Part shown: piece after piece, positions 57,933-64,000 of the stretch
Layout: the number at the start of each line of letters is the position of its first letter
Numbering within the stretch: the stretch's first letter is position 1
Assembly: GCA_020849105.1 (NCBI GenBank)
Contig: JADLGW010000042.1
Coordinates: forward strand, 1 to 64,000
Direction: 5' to 3'
DNA from: Phycisphaerales bacterium
GTDB taxonomy: Bacteria > Planctomycetota > Phycisphaerae > Phycisphaerales > UBA1924
DNA: 64,000 nucleotides
Notes under the pieces: generated by a model
Database searches by the model: none
What the model was told of the DNA's origin: nothing
Seen by the model: the letters and a program-made list of their open reading frames with translations, nothing else
Program-made: the position numbers and the translations under genes

Positions 57933-59002
57933 CCGCCGCCATCGCCGGCATCGGCCTGGCCACGCCGCCGAACCGGATCGCGCAGGCCGGCGCGCTGCGC
58001 GCGGCCGTCCAATCCTCCGGGCTGGGCGCGGGCGCTGCCCGCACGCTGGAGGCCCTGTACCGCCGCGCCGGCGTGGAGTGCCGCGCCACCGTGCTGACGC
58101 CCGCGGAGGGCTTCTTCCCGACCGCGTTGGGCCCGGACGACCTCGGCCCCGGAACCCGCACGCGGATGGAGCGTTACGAGTTGCACGCCGCGGCCCTGGC
58201 ACGGGGCGCCTGCCGCTCCGCGCTGGATGCGGCGTCGATCCGGCCCGGTGCGGTCACTCACCTGGTCACCGCCAGTTGCACCGGGTTCCATGCACCGGGG
58301 GTTGACCTGGAACTGATGGGCGCGCTGGGCCTGCCCGCGGGCATCGCGCGGACGCACATCGGGTTCATGGGATGCCACGCCGCCGTGAACGCGCTGCGGG
58401 TGGCGCACGCGTACGTCCGGGCGGACCCCGCGGCCGTTGTGCTCGTGGGCACGGTTGAACTCTGCTCGCTGCACTTCCACTACGGCGCGGAGCCGGGGGC
58501 CGTTGTTGCCAACGCGCTGTTCGCGGACGGGTCGGCCGCCGCGGTGCTCACCGGGCTGGGCAGGGCATCCGCGCCGTTGCTGCGGGCAACGGGGTCTGTT
58601 GTGATTCCCGACTCGGCCGATGCGATGACGTGGAGCGTCGGGGACCACGGGTTCGTCATGACGCTCTCGGCCGCGGTCCCGGGGCTGGTCCAGACGCACC
58701 TTCGGGGCTGGCTGGAGCCGTGGCTGTCGCGGCACGGCCTGGGCATCGATTCGGTGACGGCCTGGGCGATCCATCCGGGCGGGCCGAGGGTCCTTTCCGC
58801 CGTCGCCGAGTCCCTGGGCCTTCCGGGTCGGGTCACGGCGGCGTCACGGGCGGTGCTGGCGGAGCACGGCAACATGTCTTCGGCAACGCTGCTGTTCATC
58901 CTCTCCAGGCTGCTGCGGGAAGGGGCGCGGGGCCCGTGCGTGGCCCTTGCATTCGGCCCTGGGCTCGCCGTGGAGGCCGCGTTGCTGGACCTGCCGGGGT
59001 GA
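57929..59002 (+). CDS. Type III polyketide synthase (chalcone/stilbene synthase family)
   Basis: 357 residues from a GTG that overlaps the preceding stop. The Cys-His-Asn triad is visible: C117 in LVTASCTGFHAPGVDLELM, H282 in AWAIHPGGPRVLSAVAESLG and N315 in AEHGNMSSATLLFILSRLL. FMGCHAAVNALRVAHAYVRA is also typical. Such enzymes make alkylpyrones, resorcinols or related phenolic lipids in bacteria. Translational coupling with the FAD reductase suggests the product is oxidised or reduced by it; the methyltransferase common in other clusters is not seen here. A longer upstream frame is an artefact. Confidence 0.92.
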   Translation: MTAAIAGIGLATPPNRIAQAGALRAAVQSSGLGAGAARTLEALYRRAGVECRATVLTPAEGFFPTALGPDDLGPGTRTRMERYELHAAALARGACRSALDAASIRPGAVTHLVTASCTGFHAPGVDLELMGALGLPAGIARTHIGFMGCHAAVNALRVAHAYVRADPAAVVLVGTVELCSLHFHYGAEPGAVVANALFADGSAAAVLTGLGRASAPLLRATGSVVIPDSADAMTWSVGDHGFVMTLSAAVPGLVQTHLRGWLEPWLSRHGLGIDSVTAWAIHPGGPRVLSAVAESLGLPGRVTAASRAVLAEHGNMSSATLLFILSRLLREGARGPCVALAFGPGLAVEAALLDLPG

Positions 59003-59126
59003 GGTCGCGGACGGCCCTCTCGTACTCGGCCCGCGGGTCGCGGCGGGTGCGGAGGAAATCGGCAAGCGCCTCCTCCGTCTGCTCCCGCATGAGTTCCGAG
59101 ATGAACCGCAGAATCTGTCGTGGCAT
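58896..59126 (-). CDS. Possible small antisense-overlapping protein
   Basis: A 76-codon frame starts at ATG 59126 in the PKS-DUF4230 gap. Its first 45 residues look protein-like (MPRQILRFISELMREQTEEA, then DFLRTRRDPRAEYERAV, an amphipathic helix). The rest runs antisense into the 3' end of the PKS gene and is Pro/Arg-rich, as shadow frames are. GGGGG lies some bases upstream on that strand. It may be a real short gene with a read-through tail, or nothing. Confidence 0.25.
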   Translation of the reverse strand: MPRQILRFISELMREQTEEALADFLRTRRDPRAEYERAVRDLTPAGPATRPPRRAQGRMQGPRTGPAPLPAAAWRG

Positions 59127-59343
59127 GTCTCAGGGCCCCCTTTTTTCCGCTCCGTGTTGCGGGGTCATTCGGGAGCGGGCGGCGGGGATTCCACCCGGGC
59201 AGGCTCCGGCGTGAGGGCCGAGTTGCAGGCGTTGTCGGGCCGGAACCGCGCGTTCGCGGTAGCCGCGGCGTCACGCGGTCCACAGCCATCGTCCCCTTGA
59301 AACCAGCGGTCACTGATCCCCAAGAAGGCCCCGGGAGACCGCC
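59003..59343. other. Gap between the PKS gene and the DUF4230 gene
   Basis: 341 bp. Apart from the possible minus-strand small gene (start 59126), it contains a GGGCCCCC-TTTTTT run (about 59131-59146) that could help terminate the PKS transcript, though without a convincing stem. Nothing else was recognised. Confidence 0.4.
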
Positions 59344-60027
59344 ATGGCCGAACTGCTCCTGATCGTCACCGGGCTGATTGTGGGAGGGGTGGTCGTCGCG
59401 GTGGTCATGCGCCGGATCGGGCGGGGTGCTCCGGTCGCGGCGCTCCAGACGCAGACGATCTTTGAGCGAGTATCGGCGGTGGGGCGGCTCGTCGGGCTGG
59501 AGGTCTGTGCCAAAGAGATCGCCACGAGCCGCAAGGGCTGGGGCTGGATGCCGCCGCTGCTGCTCTCGCAGGCGCGCCTGGCCATGATCTTCCAGTTCGA
59601 GAAGCAGTACTCGATCGACCTGTCACGCCTTCGCCCGGGTGATGTGGAGGAAGTCGGCCCGGCGACGTACCGGGTCGCGCTGCCGCCCGTCGAGGGATCG
59701 CTGCGCCTGACGGACGTGACACCCTACGACATACAGGCGGGGCGGATGCTGGGCCTGCTGGACGTGATCCAGGTGGACGCGCCGACGCAGACGGACCTTA
59801 TGCGCAGCGCCCAGTCCCAAGCGGCCGCGCTGTACGAGTCAAGCGACGCGCGGTACCTGGCGGAGGCCCGGCGGAGCGTCGAGCGGCAACTGCGGTCGCT
59901 CCTGGGGCTCTTCGGGGCTGGGGTTGAGTTTGCGTGGAATGAGCCCGGGGCGCCGGCCGCCGATACTCAGGCCGCGCCGCCGCCGAGGCTTCGTTTCGCC
60001 CGCGCAATGGCCGCCGCGACCGCCTGA
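59344..60027 (+). CDS. DUF4230-domain membrane-anchored protein
   Basis: 227 residues: an N-terminal membrane helix (about 3-24, LLLIVTGLIVGGVVVAVVMR), then a domain (about 35-195) fitting DUF4230, with ERVSAVGRLVGLEVCAKEIA, the strand region MIFQFEKQYSIDLSRLRPGD and YRVALPPVEGSLRLTDVTPY, and a C-terminal helix AEARRSVERQLRSLLGLFG. Function of the family is not known to me. The last 61 bp overlap the convergent argH gene tail to tail. A short Pro/Ala tail follows the domain. Confidence 0.7.
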   Translation: MAELLLIVTGLIVGGVVVAVVMRRIGRGAPVAALQTQTIFERVSAVGRLVGLEVCAKEIATSRKGWGWMPPLLLSQARLAMIFQFEKQYSIDLSRLRPGDVEEVGPATYRVALPPVEGSLRLTDVTPYDIQAGRMLGLLDVIQVDAPTQTDLMRSAQSQAAALYESSDARYLAEARRSVERQLRSLLGLFGAGVEFAWNEPGAPAADTQAAPPPRLRFARAMAAATA

Positions 60028-61382
60028 GGGCCCGTGCCGCCGGGAACCTCACGCCGCGTCAGCCCGGCCTCCAGCGTGAGCGCCGCCAGCACGTCCGGGC
60101 CGATGCGGGCGTCGAACTTCCGGAACTCGTCGAGTGTCAGCGCTTCGAGCGCCCTGCCGGCCGCCAGCGCGTGCCGGACGACGCGGCCCACAACCTCGTG
60201 CGCATCGCGGAAGGGCACGCCCTTGCCCACCAGGTAGTCCGCGAGTTCGGTCGCGTTGGAGTGCCCGCCCGCTGCGGCCTCGCGGCAGCGCCCGCGGTCC
60301 ACCTTCATCCCGTCCAGGACCCGAGGCACGATGCGGAGGCACAGCGAGAGCGAGCCCATCGCATCGAAGAGCGGCTCCTTGTCCTCCTGCATGTCCTTGT
60401 TGTACGCCAGGGGCAGGCCCTTGAGGGTGACCGTGAGCGCCGCGTGGGCGCCGGCGATCCGCCCGCACTTGCCGCGGAGCAGTTCCAGGGCATCGGGGTT
60501 CTTCTTCTGCGGCATGAGCGACGAGCCGCTCGTGACGGAGTCGTCCAGTTCCACGAACCCAAACTCGCCGCTGGACCAGAGGATGAGTTCCTCGCCGAGC
60601 CGCGAGAGGTGGACGGCGCACAGCGACGCGGCCGCCAGCGTCTCCACAACAAAGTCGCGGTCGGCGACGGCGTCGAGGCTGTTGGCGGTGGGGGCATCGA
60701 AGCCGAGGTCGCGGGCGAGCGCGGCGCGGTCGATCGGGTAGGTCGTGCCGGCGAGCGCGGCCGATCCGAGGGGGCAGAGATTGGCCCGCCGCCGCGCGCC
60801 CGCCAGGCGTGCCGCGTCGCGCTCCAGCATCTCGAAGTACGCCAGGGCCCAGTGGGCCATCAGTACGGGCTGGGCCCGCTGCAGGTGGGTGTAGCCGGGG
60901 AGGATGGTTGCCGCCTCGCGCTCCGCCAGGGCCACGAGCGACCGCTGCGCGGCCCGCACCTCCGCGAGCCGCGCGTCGATCTCGCACCGCACCCACAGCC
61001 GCAGGCCCGTCGCCGCCTGGTCATTGCGGCTGCGCCCGGTGTGGAGTTTCTTGCCAAGGTCGCCGACCGCCCTGATGAGTTCGGCCTCGACCCACGAGTG
61101 GATGTCCTCCGGGGTACCCGGCGACTCCGTCGCGGCCTTCTCCTGCTCTTCGAGCGGCGCCCGCGGATTTTCCTCCACCAGCACCGCCAGGTCGGCCAGC
61201 GCCGACACGAGCCGCCGGTGCTCGTCGGCGGTCAGCACGCCGGCCCGCTGGATCGCCCCGGCCCAGGCGACGGACCCGGCAATGTCCTGGGCGGCGAGCC
61301 GGTAGTCGAACGGCAGCGAGTCGTTGATCTCCCGGAACAGCGGGTCAGCGGCCTTGTCGAATCGTCCACCCCAGAGGGCCAT
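59967..61382 (-). CDS. argH: Argininosuccinate lyase
   Basis: Last step of arginine synthesis: argininosuccinate to arginine and fumarate. 471 residues. Begins MALWGGRFDKAADPLFREIN as usual; IHSWVEAELIRAVGDLGKKL and HTGRSRNDQAATGLRLWV are present, and the superfamily signature GSSLMPQKKNPDALELLRGK lies around residue 285. SNATELADYLVGKGVPFRDA near the C-terminus is also typical. The 3' end overlaps the convergent DUF4230 gene by 61 bp. argG lies 1.7 kb upstream on the same strand, separated by three unrelated items. Confidence 0.96.
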   Translation of the reverse strand: MALWGGRFDKAADPLFREINDSLPFDYRLAAQDIAGSVAWAGAIQRAGVLTADEHRRLVSALADLAVLVEENPRAPLEEQEKAATESPGTPEDIHSWVEAELIRAVGDLGKKLHTGRSRNDQAATGLRLWVRCEIDARLAEVRAAQRSLVALAEREAATILPGYTHLQRAQPVLMAHWALAYFEMLERDAARLAGARRRANLCPLGSAALAGTTYPIDRAALARDLGFDAPTANSLDAVADRDFVVETLAAASLCAVHLSRLGEELILWSSGEFGFVELDDSVTSGSSLMPQKKNPDALELLRGKCGRIAGAHAALTVTLKGLPLAYNKDMQEDKEPLFDAMGSLSLCLRIVPRVLDGMKVDRGRCREAAAGGHSNATELADYLVGKGVPFRDAHEVVGRVVRHALAAGRALEALTLDEFRKFDARIGPDVLAALTLEAGLTRREVPGGTGPQAVAAAIARAKRSLGGGAA

Positions 61383-61440
61383 CGCGTGCTCCTGTCAACC
61401 CCCGAGCGTAGCGAAGATAGACTGCCGGCGGGAGGTCGGC

Positions 61441-61989
61441 ATGGAGCGCTTTGTCGCCCTGTATCGCGGCATCAACGTCGGCGGAAGGAACCCGGTGAAG
61501 ATGGACGGGCTGCGCGCGATGCACGAGCGGCTCGGGCACCGGGCCGTTGAGAGTTACATCCAGAGCGGCAATATCGTGTTCTCGGGCAAGGGGCCCGCCG
61601 CGACGATCGCCCGGATGATCGCGGCGGAGTTCGCCCGGTCGTTCGGATTCGCGGCACGGGTCATCGTGGTGCCCGGGGCGGCCTGGGGCGGGGCGGTGCG
61701 CCGCAACCCGTATGCGGGGTTCAGCGCGGAGCGGCCCAAGACCGTGCACGCGGGTTTCTGCGAGGGGACGCCGAGCGTCAAGGGGCTGGAGGACCTGCGC
61801 CAAAGGACCGGCGGGACCGAGGAGTTCGTCGTGGCCGGCGGGGTTGTCTACCTGCACGCACCGGACGGGTTCGGCACGTCGAAGTTCGCCGCGGGGATGG
61901 AGAAGGCGTGCGGAGTGCCCATGACGGTGCGCAACTGGTGCACAGTGGAGGAAATCGCGGAGATGATCAAGGGCGGTGATCCCCGCTGA
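61441..61989 (+). CDS. DUF1697 family protein
   Basis: 182 residues. It opens with MERFVALYRGINVGGRNPVK then MDGLRAMHERLGHRAVESYI and QSGNIVFSGKG, the well-conserved start of DUF1697. The C-terminal part ends TVRNWCTVEEIAEM, also typical. GGGAGG lies before the ATG. The function of the family is unknown. It is divergent from argH across a 58-bp gap that must hold both promoters. Confidence 0.9.
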   Translation: MERFVALYRGINVGGRNPVKMDGLRAMHERLGHRAVESYIQSGNIVFSGKGPAATIARMIAAEFARSFGFAARVIVVPGAAWGGAVRRNPYAGFSAERPKTVHAGFCEGTPSVKGLEDLRQRTGGTEEFVVAGGVVYLHAPDGFGTSKFAAGMEKACGVPMTVRNWCTVEEIAEMIKGGDPR

Positions 61990-62098
61990 CATGCGCGCCA
62001 CGTCCTGACTTGCGGAGGTTCGTGCGGAGGCGCGCGGGCGGGAGCAAAGCACGATTATCGCCCCGGGGCACGCCGTCCGACTTCGCGGTGTCGCTGCT

Positions 62099-62394
62099 CC
62101 AGTCGGGCGTGCTCGGTTCAAGTGGAAGTGCATCAACCCACCGGGTCCGTCGGCACCATCTACGAGGTTCAGCGGAAGATTGGTAACGCCGGGTTTCAGT
62201 TCATCGGCGGTATCGGCGTCAAGACATTCCTCGACGAGACGCTGCCAACCGGCTCGGCTCCGGTGACCTACAAGATCACCGCCGTCCGCTCCACCGCACG
62301 CGGCAACTCCGCCCAGTTCACCGTGAACTTCGGCGTCGGCGGCCAGACCATCACGCTGGTCGAGGGCGGCAGCGACCTGAAGATGGCGGCGTAG
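62099..62394 (+). pseudogene. 3' remnant of a fibronectin-III-like protein family, frameshifted
   Basis: From about 62122 one frame gives VGTIYEVQRKIGNAGFQFIG and VTYKITAVRSTARGNSAQFT, ending ...DLKMAA and TAG at 62392-62394. Just upstream, a different frame gives RARFKWKCINPP (62108-62143), which looks like the preceding part of the same domain, so a shift near 62125-62145 separates the two. No upstream gene body is found. The left edge of the window carries a related 3' end. Both continue TAGGAAGCC after the last codon and are followed by a GC-rich hairpin region. Confidence 0.5.
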
Positions 62395-62423
62395 GAAGCC
62401 CCGGACAACCTAGGTGTACCACT

Positions 62424-62448
62424 ACCCCGCCCTGCGGCGGGGTGTTTT
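62424..62448 (+). terminator. Rho-independent terminator
   Basis: Perfect 8-bp stem ACCCCGCC/GGCGGGGT with loop CTGC, followed by GTTTTC. It lies 30 bp after the stop of the FN3-like remnant. Confidence 0.75.
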
Positions 62449-62502
62449 CATTGGTATCATGCCGCCTCCAACCGGCTCTCGCTCCTCCTTCCCGGAGTTC
62501 CC

Positions 62503-63024
62503 ATGGCCTTTGGTATTGATGACGCGCTTATGACAGCGGCAGCGGGCTTGCGTTTCTCTGATACGCTCGTTCAGACGGTGAAAGCGTATCGGAAGGCCGA
62601 CGGCGACCTTGACGTGGAGTTGCTGATTGAGGAGGTTCGCGTTACCACTTTGCAGAGGCTGGACGAGTCAGATGCCGCTCTCGCTCAGTTTGAGAGAATG
62701 TTGGGGGAGAGGAACATCGACGCGGACCGAAGCCTTAAGACTGTGATCGAGTCGACGCCTTGGTGGCGACCCCACGAGGCTCATCGACTCAAACGCATTC
62801 AGCGGAGCTTCAACGCACTCGCGGATGCGACGTACGCCGCGACTGATGATGTCGCTGCACTCTTGCGATGCAAGCAGCGTACCGGGCCGATGGGGGGTGT
62901 TGTCGTCGAGAGCGCAAGTTCCAAGCATCGCTTTCTTGAGAGACTGCTTGAAGCACCAACCGTGCGACAATCGATCCGTATTCTGCGAGCGGAAATGACA
63001 CGCCTCAAAGATGAGTTGAGGTGA
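62503..63024 (+). CDS. Hypothetical protein, low-GC and probably acquired
   Basis: 173 residues, helical throughout by composition: RFSDTLVQTVKAYRKADGDL, LLIEEVRVTTLQRLDESDAA, QRSFNALADATYAATDDVAA. No signal, membrane segment or known motif was recognised. Base composition is visibly lower in GC than the neighbours, and codons such as GTT, CTT, TCT and CGA are frequent, which they are not in the rest of the window. It sits alone between a terminator and convergent argG. Helical toxin/antitoxin or phage-defence accessory proteins can look like this, but I see no evidence for a specific role. Confidence 0.6.
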   Translation: MAFGIDDALMTAAAGLRFSDTLVQTVKAYRKADGDLDVELLIEEVRVTTLQRLDESDAALAQFERMLGERNIDADRSLKTVIESTPWWRPHEAHRLKRIQRSFNALADATYAATDDVAALLRCKQRTGPMGGVVVESASSKHRFLERLLEAPTVRQSIRILRAEMTRLKDELR

Positions 63025-63039
63025 GATCACGGCGGACTG

Positions 63040-64000
63040 TTACGTCCGGCTCTTCATCGCCCTGATGCGTTCGGGGAGGCTGAGGAGTCTGATGAAGCCG
63101 CCGGCGTCCTTCTGGCTGTAGACCTCTTCGCCCTCGAAGGAGACCATTTTCTCGGCGTAGAGGGAGTTGGGGCTCTTGCGCTGGATGGCGGTGGCGGTGC
63201 CGCGGCAGAGGCGGACAACGACCTCGCCGGTCAGCGGCTCGGCCATTTTCTCCGCGGCGGCCCAGAGGGCCTGGCGCAGGGGCGTGAACCAGCGGCCGTC
63301 GTAGACGAGTTCCGCGAAGGTGAGGCCCAGGTGCTCGCGGTAGTGGCGGGTCTCGCGGTCCAGGACCAGTTCCTCAAGGGCCCGCAGGGCCTCGACGAGG
63401 ACAGTCCCGCCGGGGGTTTCGTAGAGCCCCCGCGACTTCATGCCGACCCGGCGATTCTCCACCAGGTCCACGCGGCCGACGCCGTGCGGGCCGGCGATGG
63501 AGTTGAGTTTCTCGATGATCTGCCAGGCGGGGAGAGAGGAAGGGCGGGTAGACACAGGCGGGACGCCTGTGCCACTAGGCGGGGTAGAGACGGAGAGGGC
63601 GACGGGGCGGCCGCGCTGGAAGGAGAGGGTGACATCCTCGGGCGAGGCGGGGGCGGCGGCGGGATCGGCGGTGAGCATCCAGGCGTCGGCCGGCGGCGGG
63701 TTCCAGGGGTCCTCGATGGCGCCGCCCTCGTGGGAGATATGCCAGAGGTTGCGATCGCGCGAGTAGATCTTGGTCGCGCTGGCCGTGGTGGGGATGTTGC
63801 GGGCCTTCAGGTAATCGAGCATCGCCAGGCGCCCGCTGAGGTTCCACCTGTCGTGCCGCCAGGGGGCGATGATCTCCATCTCCGGGGCGAGGGCGGCGTA
63901 GGCGGACTCGAAGCGGACCTGGTCGTTGCCCTTGCCGGTGCAGCCGTGGGCCAGGGCCGTGCAGCCGGTTTTCTTGGCGATGCTCACCTGGCCGCGGGCC
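63040..64000 (-). CDS. argG: Argininosuccinate synthase, N-terminal part missing (runs off window)
   Basis: Forms argininosuccinate from citrulline, aspartate and ATP. The frame continues past the right edge, so the N-terminus with the ATP P-loop is not seen; the C-terminal about 320 residues are. LAHGCTGKGNDQVRFESAYA, IAPWRHDRWNLSGRLAMLDY, YSRDRNLWHISHEGGAIEDP, HGVGRVDLVENRRVGMKSRG and YETPGGTVLVEALRALEELV are all typical. Between RGRPVALSV and WQIIEKLN there is an extra segment of about 20 residues (STPPSGTGVPPVSTRPSSLP) where the family has a short loop; it is a palindromic repeat read in frame. Confidence 0.95.
   Translation of the reverse strand, partial: ARGQVSIAKKTGCTALAHGCTGKGNDQVRFESAYAALAPEMEIIAPWRHDRWNLSGRLAMLDYLKARNIPTTASATKIYSRDRNLWHISHEGGAIEDPWNPPPADAWMLTADPAAAPASPEDVTLSFQRGRPVALSVSTPPSGTGVPPVSTRPSSLPAWQIIEKLNSIAGPHGVGRVDLVENRRVGMKSRGLYETPGGTVLVEALRALEELVLDRETRHYREHLGLTFAELVYDGRWFTPLRQALWAAAEKMAEPLTGEVVVRLCRGTATAIQRKSPNSLYAEKMVSFEGEEVYSQKDAGGFIRLLSLPERIRAMKSRT
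63552..63575. repeat. palindromic repeat in argG
   Basis: CACAGGCGGGACGCCTGTG at 63553-63571, followed by CCAC. On the coding strand it equals the flhF copy with one compensatory pair changed. It is read as GTGVPPVST. Confidence 0.75.

Overview
The window is about 70% GC and densely coding. It looks like a flagellated planctomycete of the class Phycisphaerae. The lineage signs are tandem 'DCNGD...NLSDFGCF' C-terminal repeats (GC-type dockerin), PEP-CTERM-like tails ending in RRRR, and many short palindromic repeats, some read through in frame as GTGFQPV or GTGVPPVS. The assignment is inference from these features; no database was searched.

Layout. (1) 1-384: remnant of the 3' end of a fibronectin-III-like family plus palindromic repeats. 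(2) 385-23474 (+): one long flagellar locus in almost Bacillus-like order: fliF-fliG-fliH-fliI-fliJ-motE-like-fliK-flgD-TIGR02530 gene-flgE-motA-fliL-fliN-fliO-fliP-fliQ-fliR-flhB-flhA-flhF-flhG-small membrane gene-sigma-28. It supplies the MS ring, switch, export apparatus, hook and placement/regulatory factors. No fliM or motB is present, and noncoding gaps of about 230-270 bp lie where they would be expected. (3) 23652-27160 (+): blaI-blaR1-like repressor/M56 peptidase pair with a clear operator. (4) 27272-36725 (+): four-gene cluster of a TPR protein, a TolQ/ExbB channel, a TolR/ExbD partner and a 1707-residue protein joining a TolB-like propeller to a very long disordered Ala/Pro/Thr region. 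I read this as a Tol/Ton-like envelope energy-coupling system. (5) 36788-38960 (-): two-component pair. (6) 39206-45953: PRC-barrel protein, small stress-type membrane proteins, two dockerin-type proteins, orphan scoB and a PEP-CTERM cluster containing a frameshifted copy. (7) 46231-51421: thyX, gpmI, a DMT transporter and prfB with a +1 frameshift site that uses UAA. (8) 51909-53709: PspC protein, tRNA-Ile, and hpf-ptsN-ptsH. (9) 53820-59002: UbiA prenyltransferase, ribH-nusB-ftsY, an FAD reductase and a type III polyketide synthase. (10) 59344-64000: DUF4230 protein, argH, DUF1697 protein, an FN3-like remnant, one low-GC gene of unknown function, and argG running off the right edge.

The most unusual feature is a set of at least five dispersed inverted-repeat families. 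Several sit in frame inside core genes (fliH, fliI, fliO, fliR, flhF, flhG, thyX, argG). In two families the copies differ by paired changes that keep the hairpin intact. fliI also carries five tandem 8-bp units, a number that must stay in register for the gene to be read.
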